A stretch of DNA of 21,947 nucleotides from an uncultured Oscillospiraceae bacterium. GTDB lineage: Bacteria; Bacillota; Clostridia; Oscillospirales; Ruminococcaceae. The position numbers were made by a program, and so were the translations under genes. The stretch is from positions 1-21,947 of the forward strand of contig CAKSKG010000031.1 of the NCBI GenBank assembly GCA_934464775.1. Direction: 5' to 3'. Below, one piece after another: positions 1 to 5,738 of the stretch; the stretch's first letter is position 1; each line of letters begins with the position of its first letter. Below the pieces are notes generated by a model, which saw only the letters and a program-made list of their open reading frames with translations, was not told the origin of the DNA and searched no databases.

Positions 1-28
1 ACGCTGAAACTATGTGTATTATTTCGCA

Positions 29-77
29 TATCCACACGCTTTTGCGTAGATTTTGATTCTATGTGGACAGGTTCTTA
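29..77. repeat. Possible decayed, internally deleted copy of the 163-bp palindromic repeat
   Basis: The segment GACAGGTTCT at 66-75 is identical to the right end of the full repeats at 2956-3118 and 15340-15502, and the bases before it (TTCTATG) resemble TTCTTATG there. Upstream, CATATCCACACGC followed by a TTTT run and ATTTTG resembles the left arm of the full copies. The centre is missing and no clear left terminal repeat is seen. This may be an internally deleted relic, or a chance similarity; the window edge prevents a better test. Confidence 0.35.
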
Positions 78-133
78 AAGATTATGCTGTATGATGTTAT
101 TAATAAATGCGAAAAACGAAAGGAATGATAATA

Positions 134-904
134 ATGAGCGATTGGAACGCCGATCAGTACCTTAAATTTAAAAAACAAAGAACTCAGCCCTCAATTGATC
201 TTGCGGCTATGATACCTGTCGATTCCCCCAAAAATGTGATAGATATAGGCTGCGGCCCCGGTAATAGTACCCGTGTGCTGAAAAATAAATTCCCCGATGC
301 TCATGTGACGGGAGCGGATTTTTCTCCCAATATGATAGAAAAGGCTAAGGCGGAAAATCCCGATGTGGATTTTATGCTTTTCGATGCTTCAAACGATTTT
401 CCTAAATTGACCGAAAAATATGATGTGGTGTTCTCCAATGCCTGCATTCAGTGGGTCCCCGAACATCAAAAGCTTCTTAAAAATATGATGAGCGTGCTTA
501 ATTACGGCGGCGTGCTTGCAGTGCAGATACCCGTTAATACAAAGGAGCCTGTTCATAGAATTATCCGTGAGGTCTCTTCACGGGAAAAATGGGCGGATAA
601 ACTCGGGAACAGCAGGATATTTTATACGCTTTCGGAGTCGGAATATTATGATGTGCTTTCGGAAATTTCTTCGTCCTTTGATATGCGCCTTATCACCTAT
701 TTTCATTCTATGCCGTCCCATATGAGTATTATCGAATGGTATCGTTCAACGGGACTTAAACCTTATCTCGATAGGCTGAATGATGCCGAAAAGAATGAAT
801 TTGAACAGGATATCCTTGCGGAACTTGAAAATGAGTATCCAAAACAGAAAAACGGCGATATTATTTTCAGATTCCCCAGACTGTTTTTTACCGCTGTTAA
901 ATAA
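134..904 (+). CDS. tam: SAM-dependent methyltransferase, trans-aconitate 2-methyltransferase-like
   Basis: This 256-aa cytosolic enzyme is a class I methyltransferase. Members of the Tam family transfer a methyl group from SAM to trans-aconitate, which removes that aconitase inhibitor. The glycine-rich SAM-binding motif I (DIGCGPGNS) lies near residues 37-45, followed by the acidic strand-2 end (GADFSPNMIEKA) and a motif IV-like stretch (FSNACIQWVPEH). The FSNAxIQWV pattern and the overall length fit Tam rather than a generic methyltransferase. I chose the ATG at 134, which starts MSDWNADQYLKF, because AAAGG at 118-123 is correctly spaced from it; an in-frame ATG at 107 would add nine residues with no good ribosome site. 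It stands alone on the plus strand, with a possible decayed repeat just upstream. The fold is clear; the exact substrate is inferred from family resemblance. Confidence 0.8.
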   Translation: MSDWNADQYLKFKKQRTQPSIDLAAMIPVDSPKNVIDIGCGPGNSTRVLKNKFPDAHVTGADFSPNMIEKAKAENPDVDFMLFDASNDFPKLTEKYDVVFSNACIQWVPEHQKLLKNMMSVLNYGGVLAVQIPVNTKEPVHRIIREVSSREKWADKLGNSRIFYTLSESEYYDVLSEISSSFDMRLITYFHSMPSHMSIIEWYRSTGLKPYLDRLNDAEKNEFEQDILAELENEYPKQKNGDIIFRFPRLFFTAVK

Positions 905-989
905 AGCAGACAGTATTGTGCGGAGTTGACAACTGATTTCATATGCATTGTATGATATTGTTTATATTTTACAAATCGACAATATCCCC

Positions 990-1018
990 TTGACAAAGGG
1001 CAATGCATATGTTATTAT
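990..1018 (+). promoter_or_regulatory. Promoter of the DUF3793-flavodoxin operon
   Basis: TTGACA at 990-995 and TATTAT at 1013-1018 are separated by exactly 17 bp. The predicted start, near 1025, lies at the edge of the first TTAGC dyad. Confidence 0.75.
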
Positions 1019-1026
1019 ATATTCGG

Positions 1027-1040
1027 TTAGCAAATGCTAA
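1027..1040. promoter_or_regulatory. Operator-like dyad 1 (TTAGCA-AA-TGCTAA)
   Basis: This is a perfect 6-2-6 palindrome placed just downstream of the -10 element, over the predicted transcription start, where a bound repressor would block initiation. A near copy occurs at 1104-1117. The half-site recalls the TTAGG/CCTAA half-sites of DtxR/IdeR-type iron regulators, and the downstream flavodoxin makes iron control plausible, but the regulator identity is inference. Confidence 0.55.
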
Positions 1041-1060
1041 TCAGTGCTTTGCCGATGATT

Positions 1061-1090
1061 GCGGAGGATATTTTATCCTGTCCGCTTTTT
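1061..1090 (+). promoter_or_regulatory. Leader hairpin with T-run, possible attenuator
   Basis: GCGGAGGATA at 1061-1070 pairs with TATCC (1074-1078) and TCCGC (1081-1085), leaving a 2-nt bulge and a TTT loop, followed by five T residues. It sits in the 5' leader between the two TTAGC dyads and has the form of an intrinsic terminator. TGCTTT (1045-1050) and AAAGCA (1092-1097) could pair around it. Confidence 0.45.
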
Positions 1091-1103
1091 AAAAGCAATA
1101 CAG

Positions 1104-1117
1104 TTAGCAATAGCTAA
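1104..1117. promoter_or_regulatory. Operator-like dyad 2 (TTAGC-AATA-GCTAA)
   Basis: This 5-4-5 palindrome shares both half-sites with dyad 1, 77 bp upstream. It lies just before the ribosome-binding site (AAAGGAAGG near 1125-1133) of the DUF3793 gene. A second repressor site or a roadblock site is a reasonable reading. Confidence 0.5.
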
Positions 1118-1143
1118 TTATATGAAAGGAAGGGCTGCGGGAT

Positions 1144-1710
1144 ATGTCTTGTGAAGAATGCAGACGTTTTGAACAGAAGCTGGCTTATCACACGGCGCCT
1201 GCGCTGCTGGGTATAAAGCCTTCGGCACTTATGTCGCTGGGACGCAGCGAGCTTGATGTTGACGGCGGTATTGAAATGTTCAACACACAGGCTGCGAAAA
1301 AGGGGCTTAAAATAAAAATATTGTGTGAGTGCAGGGGCAGAGCATTAATATTTTTATATAATGAAAAGCTTCTGGCGGCAAGTCTTGCGGAAAAGGACCG
1401 CAGAGCCATGCTTGACAGCTTCGGCTATCACGGCACTGTCAGCGAACAGCTGGAACGGCTTGCGGAGCGTGTTTCCGAAAAGGGCGATTTTCCTCATGAA
1501 ATAGGGCTGTTCCTCGGATATCCCACAGGCGATGTAAAGGGATTTTTGAAGAACAACGGGGAAAACTATATTCTCAGCGGCTGCTGGAAGGTCTACTGCG
1601 ACCCTGAAAAAGCGGCACATACCTTTGAAATTTACAGCAGATGCAGAAGCTTTCTCTGCAAAAGGCTGGAAAGCGGCTATACGATCTATCAGGCACTTAA
1701 AATCTCCTGA
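1144..1710 (+). CDS. DUF3793 family protein
   Basis: This 188-aa soluble protein has the hallmarks of DUF3793, a Clostridia-specific family of unknown function. The signature PHEIGLFLGYP lies at residues 117-127, followed by GDVKGFL and a GCWKVYCD stretch near 146-153. There are eight cysteines (3, 6, 61, 63, 147, 152, 167, 172), including CEEC at the N-terminus and a CEC pair, which could bind metal; that is my inference. The ATG at 1144 follows a strong AAAGGAAGG site. The gene is 48 bp upstream of a flavodoxin and appears co-transcribed with it from the promoter at 990. The twin TTAGC dyads in its leader suggest repression, perhaps by an iron-responsive protein, since flavodoxin commonly replaces ferredoxin when iron is scarce. 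No catalytic activity can be assigned. Confidence 0.85.
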   Translation: MSCEECRRFEQKLAYHTAPALLGIKPSALMSLGRSELDVDGGIEMFNTQAAKKGLKIKILCECRGRALIFLYNEKLLAASLAEKDRRAMLDSFGYHGTVSEQLERLAERVSEKGDFPHEIGLFLGYPTGDVKGFLKNNGENYILSGCWKVYCDPEKAAHTFEIYSRCRSFLCKRLESGYTIYQALKIS

Positions 1711-1758
1711 TAATTTTATGCCGAATATTATTTTTACGATCAACAGGAGGATCTTATT

Positions 1759-2160
1759 ATGAAAACAGCGGTTATTTACTGGAGCGGCACAGGCAACACA
1801 GAGCAGATGGCACAGGCTGCTGCGGAAGCAGCAGGCGCAGAGCTTTTCTCCGTTTCCGATTTTTCGGGTGATGTTGCGGATTACGAGGCTGTACTTCTCG
1901 GATGCCCCGCAATGGGTGCGGAAGAGCTTGAAGAAAGCGAATTTGAGCCTTTCTTCGCAGCTAATGAAAGCAAGCTTTCGGGCAAGAAGGTCGGTCTTTT
2001 CGGCTCTTACGGCTGGGGCGACGGCGAATGGATGAGAAACTGGGCTGACCGTGTAAAGGCAGCAGGCGGTGTACTTGTCAACGACGGCGTTATGGCAAAC
2101 GGCGAGCCTTCCGATGATGATCTTGCAAACTGCAAGGCTCTCGGCGAGGCTGTAAAGTGA
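1759..2160 (+). CDS. fld: Short-chain flavodoxin
   Basis: This 133-aa FMN protein carries single electrons between redox enzymes in the cytosol. The N-terminal strand and phosphate-binding loop (YWSGTGNTEQMA, residues 7-18) is the classical flavodoxin signature, and SYGWGDGEWM further on matches the second FMN loop. The length is typical of clostridial short-chain flavodoxins. The ATG at 1759 follows AGGAGG at about 1745-1750. It is the second gene after DUF3793, with a 48-bp gap and no terminator between them, so both should respond to the TTAGC dyads at 1027 and 1104. Flavodoxin induction under iron limitation is established in other bacteria; its application here is inference. Confidence 0.95.
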   Translation: MKTAVIYWSGTGNTEQMAQAAAEAAGAELFSVSDFSGDVADYEAVLLGCPAMGAEELEESEFEPFFAANESKLSGKKVGLFGSYGWGDGEWMRNWADRVKAAGGVLVNDGVMANGEPSDDDLANCKALGEAVK

Positions 2161-2191
2161 TTTTTCACATTATTGAATATTTCCAAAACTG

Positions 2192-2324
2192 TATAATATA
2201 TATTGACCGTAGGGAAGTGCTTATCCGAGCGCTTCGCTTGAGATTTGCCCTTTGACAAACGGGGTGAACTCGTCCTTTCGGAGAAACAGTCGGTGCTTTC
2301 GGGCGTCGGCTGTTTTTCTTTTTT
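2192..2324 (+). ncRNA. Candidate structured small RNA or 3' UTR segment
   Basis: A TATAAT at 2192-2197 lacks a convincing -35, but the following 120 nt are much richer in G+C than their flanks and contain several stems: AAGTGC/GCGCTT (loop TTATCCGA), an enclosing AGGG/CCCT, ACGGG/CTCGT (loop GTGAA), and the terminal hairpin at 2286-2313. There is no credible reading frame. It could be an independent small RNA or the long 3' UTR of the flavodoxin mRNA. I could not match it to a known RNA family. Confidence 0.35.
2286..2324 (+). terminator. Intrinsic terminator after flavodoxin
   Basis: ACAGTCGGTGC at 2286-2296 pairs with GCGTCGGCTGT at 2303-2313 over 11 positions, allowing G-T wobbles, with loop TTTCGG, followed by TTTTTCTTTTTT. 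It ends the DUF3793-flavodoxin transcript or the candidate RNA inside the same gap. Confidence 0.75.
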
Positions 2325-2327
2325 ATG

Positions 2328-2356
2328 TTGACCTTATTTTAAATTAATGGTATAAT
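2328..2356 (+). promoter_or_regulatory. Promoter of the P-loop kinase gene
   Basis: TTGACC at 2328-2333 and TATAAT at 2351-2356 are 17 bp apart. The start near 2363 gives a leader of about 54 nt before the ATG at 2417. Confidence 0.8.
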
Positions 2357-2416
2357 GGTAAAAATTGTTTGGCTGAAAAGCTTTTAAGAATTGTTTTAGC
2401 GGAAAAAGGGGTATAC

Positions 2417-2899
2417 ATGAAGAAAATAATTGTTATCGGTTCGCCCGGAGCAGGCAAGAGCTGTTTTTCAAAAAAATTAGCTTTGCTTACGGGAATAAAT
2501 TTGTTTCATATGGATAATTTGTACTGGCGCAGTGACAGAACACATATTACCCATGATGAACTTGTGGAAAAATTACGGGAGATAATGTCCGATGACAGCT
2601 GGATAATTGACGGAAACTACATAAGTACGCTTGAATTGAGAGTTAATGAAGCCGATACTGTATTTTATATGGATTATCCCACAGATATATGCATCGAGGG
2701 AATAAGAGGCAGGATCGGGAAAAAGAGAGATGATATTCCGTGGACGGAACAGGAATTGGACGATGATTTTTTGAAGTTTGTAGAATCGTTCTGCACGGAA
2801 ACGAAGCCTCGGATAGAGGAGATACTGAAAAAATACACTGACAAAACTCTGTACAGATTTTGCGGCAGAGATGATGCGGACGAATTTCTGAAAGGATAA
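2417..2899 (+). CDS. Small P-loop kinase-like protein (FlaR/topology modulation, adenylate kinase-like)
   Basis: This 160-aa cytosolic protein starts with a Walker A loop, GSPGAGKS at residues 8-15, followed by FHMDNLYWR and DSWIIDGNYIST. This pattern is characteristic of the small adenylate-kinase-like ATPases often annotated as DNA topology modulation protein FlaR. The family label comes from old genetic work and the true substrate is not known. The ATG at 2417 is preceded by AAAAGGGG with good spacing; an in-frame TTG at 2369 would add 16 residues but has no ribosome site and lies only six bases after the predicted transcription start. It is a single-gene unit with its own promoter at 2328. 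The 163-bp palindromic repeat begins 56 bp after the stop and may act as its transcript end. Confidence 0.8.
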   Translation: MKKIIVIGSPGAGKSCFSKKLALLTGINLFHMDNLYWRSDRTHITHDELVEKLREIMSDDSWIIDGNYISTLELRVNEADTVFYMDYPTDICIEGIRGRIGKKRDDIPWTEQELDDDFLKFVESFCTETKPRIEEILKKYTDKTLYRFCGRDDADEFLKG

Positions 2900-2955
2900 A
2901 TATTTTACACGGATATTTCATGATTCCACTGCTGATTTTACATTGAAGATATATA

Positions 2956-3118
2956 AGAACCTGTCTTCACAAGCATATGCGCACGTCTTTTCGGCAAATT
3001 TTGCCGCAGACTGCGTTAAAAATCCTTGCCGGGCGACAGCCCGCCTGCGGATTTTTGCCTTGTCTGCAACAAAATTATGCTCGAAAATCCGCACACATTT
3101 CTTATGAAGACAGGTTCT
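2956..3118. repeat. 163-bp palindromic MITE-like repeat, copy 1
   Basis: The element is bounded by AGAACCTGTCTTCA and its inverse TGAAGACAGGTTCT. The entire length is an imperfect palindrome, with nested arms around a central CGGGC-GACA-GCCCG hairpin at 3030-3043. A second copy at 15340-15502 has the same length, no indels and 12 substitutions. There is no room for a protein. Clean target duplications are not visible. The size, terminal inverted repeats and intergenic placement suggest a non-autonomous mobile element or a large REP-type repeat. Confidence 0.85.
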
Positions 3119-3190
3119 AATTGCATAAATGGAATTTTTATATGTTTTATGTTTAATAATTTGGAATGAGCATTATTTCAATTGCATAAA
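3119..3190. repeat. Direct repeat AATTGCATAAA bracketing 50 bp next to the palindromic repeat
   Basis: AATTGCATAAA occurs at 3119-3129, immediately after copy 1 of the palindromic element, and again at 3180-3190. The 50 bp between are AT-rich and hold no gene. It could mark an old insertion or slippage event; function is unknown. Confidence 0.4.
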
Positions 3191-3191
3191 A

Positions 3192-3224
3192 CAAAACGGC
3201 TGGGATTTTTTCTCAGCCGTTTTG
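3192..3224. terminator. Hairpin terminator, best fitted to the minus-strand ntpD operon
   Basis: CAAAACGGCTG at 3192-3202 pairs perfectly with CAGCCGTTTTG at 3214-3224, and three more pairs extend the stem to a TTTTT loop. Read on the minus strand the hairpin is followed by TTTTATGC, a short T-run. It lies 176 bp beyond the ntpD stop codon. Confidence 0.65.
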
Positions 3225-3288
3225 TTATATATAATTATTAAGTTCAGCCTCGCAATGCTTCGCATTTCTCGGTATTCCCGGGGAGTTT

Positions 3289-3379
3289 CGCCCTCTGCGG
3301 AGGGCGACCACGGGCTCTGCCCTTTGGATTCCCGTGAAGGGCGCTGCCCTTTCAAAACCTGCCACCTTTGAAAAGGTGG
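3289..3379. repeat. Cluster of GC-rich palindromes downstream of ntpD
   Basis: Several short palindromes follow each other: CGCCCTC-TGCG-GAGGGCG (3289-3306), GGGC-TCT-GCCC (3312-3322) inside CACGGG...CCCGTG (3309-3336), AAGGGC-GCT-GCCCTT (3337-3351) and CCACCTTT-GA-AAAGGTGG (3362-3379). The composition differs sharply from the AT-rich sequence on its left. It resembles the GC-rich palindromic intergenic repeats that recur in gut Clostridia genomes, but only one copy is in this window. Neither strand has a credible gene here. Confidence 0.5.
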
Positions 3380-3399
3380 ACGAAACTTTTATACTGTGA

Positions 3400-4077
3400 T
3401 TACTGCTCGGGATTTTCTCCTCTCAGCATTTCGGCATACTTCTTTTTCTGCGCTATACGATACTTTTTACGCTGTTTCTGCGCCTTAATGACCTTCAGTC
3501 GAGAGAATTCCTCTCTCTCTTTTTCATCAAGGCTGTCACTGATAAACTTAACTATTCCCTGATAGCGAGGAATTACGATATTTTTCAGCGCATTCGCTCT
3601 CGTCTGCGTCTTTTTTATTGCATTGGCAAGGCGATACACACTATTATCAACCTCAGCAAGCATGACGGTCATATGCTTTACTCTATCGAAGCAGATATAC
3701 GCTTTATCTATATTACTGTCCGTAGAGGCAAAGCCATAGGGTATCTCAAGTGTCTCCTCGGATATCGTAAGCCTGGGAAGCTCACAGCCCATTACACTGC
3801 GGACGGCGATATTCAGCGAATCGTCCACGGGCATTGCATCGGCTATACTGCCAATGATTCCGTGAGTGATATTTGCATTCTGGAGTGCGGCATATGCCTG
3901 CTTATAGGTATCCTCGATAGAACCGCGGAGCGCCTTTGCTGCGTCGATCATCATCATCATTTCACGGATAAGTATATTACGCTTTCTGTCAAGAAGCTCA
4001 AAGCCCAGCTTTGAAAGTGACAGCGATTTTTTTGTGCTTAAAAGATTTCCCTTGGTAGGGAATACCTGATCTGCCAT
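3400..4077 (-). CDS. ntpD: V-type ATPase subunit D (central rotor shaft)
   Basis: This 225-aa protein forms the coiled-coil axle that turns inside the A3B3 head of V-type ATPases. The N-terminal signature PTKGNLLSTKKSLSLSKLGFELLDRKRNILIREM (residues 7-40; written in the family as PTKxxLxxLKxxLxxAxxGxxLLKxKRxxL) is unmistakable, and the C-terminal helix with RLANAIKKTQTRANALKN and a basic tail also fits. The length is near the family norm. The ATG at 4077 follows AAAGGAG with about nine bases spacing. It is the last gene of a minus-strand operon, 39 bp after the PHP phosphatase, and is separated from the other V-ATPase genes (7230-15301, plus strand) by about 3.15 kb. Normally it follows the B subunit gene. 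No second D gene is present in the window, so this is likely the functional copy. Confidence 0.93.
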   Translation of the reverse strand: MADQVFPTKGNLLSTKKSLSLSKLGFELLDRKRNILIREMMMMIDAAKALRGSIEDTYKQAYAALQNANITHGIIGSIADAMPVDDSLNIAVRSVMGCELPRLTISEETLEIPYGFASTDSNIDKAYICFDRVKHMTVMLAEVDNSVYRLANAIKKTQTRANALKNIVIPRYQGIVKFISDSLDEKEREEFSRLKVIKAQKQRKKYRIAQKKKYAEMLRGENPEQ

Positions 4078-4116
4078 AAACGACAGCTCCTTTCATATAT
4101 TTGCGTTATATGCGGC

Positions 4117-4956
4117 TCAAAGCTTTATCTGATGAGGCTTTCTTCCCACGAAATAGGTCAGCTTATCAAAGCCTGCCGCCATGGCAAGCTCCGCACCCTC
4201 ACGGATACCCTTGCCGAGATCCTCGGTGCAGTGTGCATCGGAGCCTATTGATATGAATTCTCCGCCTAAGTCACGGAACATTTTTACATAATAAAGGTCG
4301 GGGAAAGGCTTGCCGTACTTCTGACGGTAGCCGCTGGTATTTATCTCAATGCCCTTGCCGTTTTGGATAAGAAGCTTAAAGCTTTCGGCGATGATCTCAT
4401 CATTGCCCGACATATCCACTTTCAGACCGTGATTGCCCTCTATATAGCGGAGAGGGTAGGTGAGATGACCCAGCACATCGAATCTGCCCCACTGACATAT
4501 CTCGTAGATCTCTTTATAATACTGATCCACAAGCTCCTGGGGAGAGGTTTTTGTATAGTCGGTGAAAGCGAAGTCGTCATAGCCTCTTACCTGGTGGCAG
4601 GAGCCTATGATAAAATCAAGGCGTGCATCGGAGGCTGCTGCGGAGGCAAGTCCGAAGTCGAACTGAGCCTGTCCAAGCTCAATGCCGTTGACAAAGTTCA
4701 GCTTTCCCTTATATTTTTCTTTCAGCCGGAGATTGTCAGTCATGGCATTTTCAAAGCTGCGGGCAAAATCATAGGTATCCTCGGGATTGAAATGCTCGGT
4801 GTAATGCTCATAGGGGAACCAGCGGTTTATCTCGCAGTGGTCGGTGAGAGCATAGGCGGACAAGCCCATATCCATAGCCGTAAGCACCATTGCCTCGGGT
4901 GCGTTCACGGCATCGGGAGAGTTGGCCGAGTGTGTGTGGCAGTCTATAAGATTCAT
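4117..4956 (-). CDS. hisJ: PHP-family phosphatase, histidinol-phosphatase-like
   Basis: This 279-aa cytosolic metal-dependent phosphoesterase belongs to the PHP superfamily; the closest type is HisJ, which removes phosphate from histidinol phosphate in histidine synthesis. Metal ligand motifs are in order: DCHTHS near residue 5, LTDHCE near 38, a GIELG motif near 91, GSCHQV, DVLGHL and, at the end, SIGSDAHC. The ATG at 4956 (MNLIDCHTH) is preferred because AAGGA is about nine bases upstream; the in-frame ATG at 4965 would directly abut that site. No other histidine genes are nearby, so a different phosphorylated substrate is possible. It is preceded by a 59-codon membrane protein whose stop overlaps this gene's ribosome site region, and followed by ntpD, suggesting one transcript. 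Confidence 0.85.
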   Translation of the reverse strand: MNLIDCHTHSANSPDAVNAPEAMVLTAMDMGLSAYALTDHCEINRWFPYEHYTEHFNPEDTYDFARSFENAMTDNLRLKEKYKGKLNFVNGIELGQAQFDFGLASAAASDARLDFIIGSCHQVRGYDDFAFTDYTKTSPQELVDQYYKEIYEICQWGRFDVLGHLTYPLRYIEGNHGLKVDMSGNDEIIAESFKLLIQNGKGIEINTSGYRQKYGKPFPDLYYVKMFRDLGGEFISIGSDAHCTEDLGKGIREGAELAMAAGFDKLTYFVGRKPHQIKL

Positions 4957-4969
4957 AAATTTCATTCCT

Positions 4970-5149
4970 TTACATAAGTCCGCTCTGGGACATATATGAA
5001 AAAAGTGCTATGACGGCTATTGCCAATGCGGCAACACCCATTATCGACATAAGTATTTTCGGCACGGCACGGCGTTCCTTTTTATGAGTATAATTGTCAT
5101 AAAGCACACATACGCCGAAAACAGCCATTGCAGCAAAGGTAAGAAGCAT
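4970..5149 (-). CDS. 59-aa two-helix membrane protein, unknown
   Basis: An open frame on the minus strand runs from ATG at 5149 to TAA at 4972-4970. It encodes 59 residues: a hydrophobic N-terminal segment (about 1-17), a charged loop (YDNYTHKKERRAVPK, about 17-31) and a second hydrophobic segment (about 33-52) with a short tail. AAAAAGGA precedes the start with correct spacing. The stop codon is immediately upstream of the ribosome site of the PHP phosphatase gene, so translation is probably coupled. The two-helix topology and basic loop give an expected cytosolic loop with both ends outward. I recognise no family. Its position at the head of the hisJ-ntpD operon raises a possible link with the membrane ATPase, which is only guilt by association. 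Confidence 0.7.
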   Translation of the reverse strand: MLLTFAAMAVFGVCVLYDNYTHKKERRAVPKILMSIMGVAALAIAVIALFSYMSQSGLM

Positions 5150-5211
5150 GATTTTTATTCCTTTTTGTGCTGATTTTGCAGTGAAGATCTCTGATACTCC
5201 TGCAATTATAT

Positions 5212-5240
5212 ATTATATCATATCCTGCGGCATAAAGTAA
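5212..5240 (-). promoter_or_regulatory. Putative promoter of the minus-strand operon
   Basis: On the minus strand TATAAT lies at 5217-5212, about 60 bases before the 59-codon gene. The -35 region at the expected spacing (TTACTT, 5240-5235) is weak and overlaps the dyad at 5237-5264. Confidence 0.45.
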
Positions 5241-5264
5241 CGGTTTTATCCGAAAAAACGTTAC
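5237..5264. promoter_or_regulatory. Inverted repeat GTAACG...CGTTAC between divergent operons
   Basis: GTAACGGTTTT at 5237-5247 and AAAACGTTAC ending at 5264 are complementary apart from one mismatch. The dyad overlaps the predicted -35 of the minus-strand promoter and is upstream of the plus-strand promoters, a classical place for an operator. It could instead be a hairpin in RNA. Confidence 0.4.
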
Positions 5265-5308
5265 AAATTTCACCATGCGCAGGCGGTGGGATTTGTAGAA
5301 TTATGCTA

Positions 5309-5337
5309 TTATAATTTCCTGTCGGGTATGCTATAAT
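5309..5337 (+). promoter_or_regulatory. Promoter(s) of the ACT-UPF0210 operon
   Basis: TATAAT at 5332-5337 is preceded by TGC, giving an extended -10, with TTATAA at 5309-5314 as a weak -35 at 17 bp. A similar motif (TATGCTATTATAAT, 5302-5315) just upstream may be a second start. The leader to the ATG at 5415 is about 70 nt. Confidence 0.6.
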
Positions 5338-5414
5338 GTTAATATCTGAAAATATATGGCGAAGCAGGCTCGGGCAGTCGGCTTTGTCGGTTAAAACGAA
5401 AGGAATATTGGATT

Positions 5415-5684
5415 ATGAGAGCTGTCATCACTGTTATCGGCAAGGACGCCGTTGGTATTCTCGCAAAGGTAAGCGCTGTATGCGCTGAAAACAACGCAAA
5501 TGTTATTGAGGTAACACAGAGCGTTCTTCAGGATATGTTCGCTATGATAATGCTGGCGGATATCTCTTCACTCAAGGGCAGCTTTGCTGACCTTTCGGAC
5601 AAAATGACCGCACTGGGCGAAGCTCAGGGTCTGAAGATCCTTACAATGCACGAGGATATTTTCAACACAATGCACCGCATCTGA
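5415..5684 (+). CDS. ACT domain protein, UPF0237 family
   Basis: This 89-aa protein is a single ACT domain, a fold that usually binds amino acids or other small ligands and dimerises. The sequence VITVIGKDAVGILAKVSAVCAENNANVIEV is the typical start, with the G-I-L-A ligand loop, and the length equals that of the UPF0237 family. The ATG at 5415 follows GAAAGGA at about 5398-5404. It is followed after 54 bp by a UPF0210/DUF711 gene; this pair is conserved in many Firmicutes and archaea, so the two proteins probably act together, with the ACT protein as a likely sensor. The pathway remains unknown. Confidence 0.93.
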   Translation: MRAVITVIGKDAVGILAKVSAVCAENNANVIEVTQSVLQDMFAMIMLADISSLKGSFADLSDKMTALGEAQGLKILTMHEDIFNTMHRI

Positions 5685-5738
5685 GCCGCCGAAACGGCAA
5701 TATAAGCGCTGCAAAATGCGGCGGATTGGAGTTTTACA

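Noticed and set aside
2255..2285. GGGGTGAAC...CGTCC, faintly like a T-box antiterminator
   Set aside because: The specifier stem and the invariant TGGNACCGCG core are missing, and the next gene is not an aminoacyl-tRNA or amino-acid gene.
3129..3371. Plus-strand open frame of 80 codons downstream of the repeat
   Set aside because: It crosses a terminator hairpin and a palindrome cluster and has no ribosome site.
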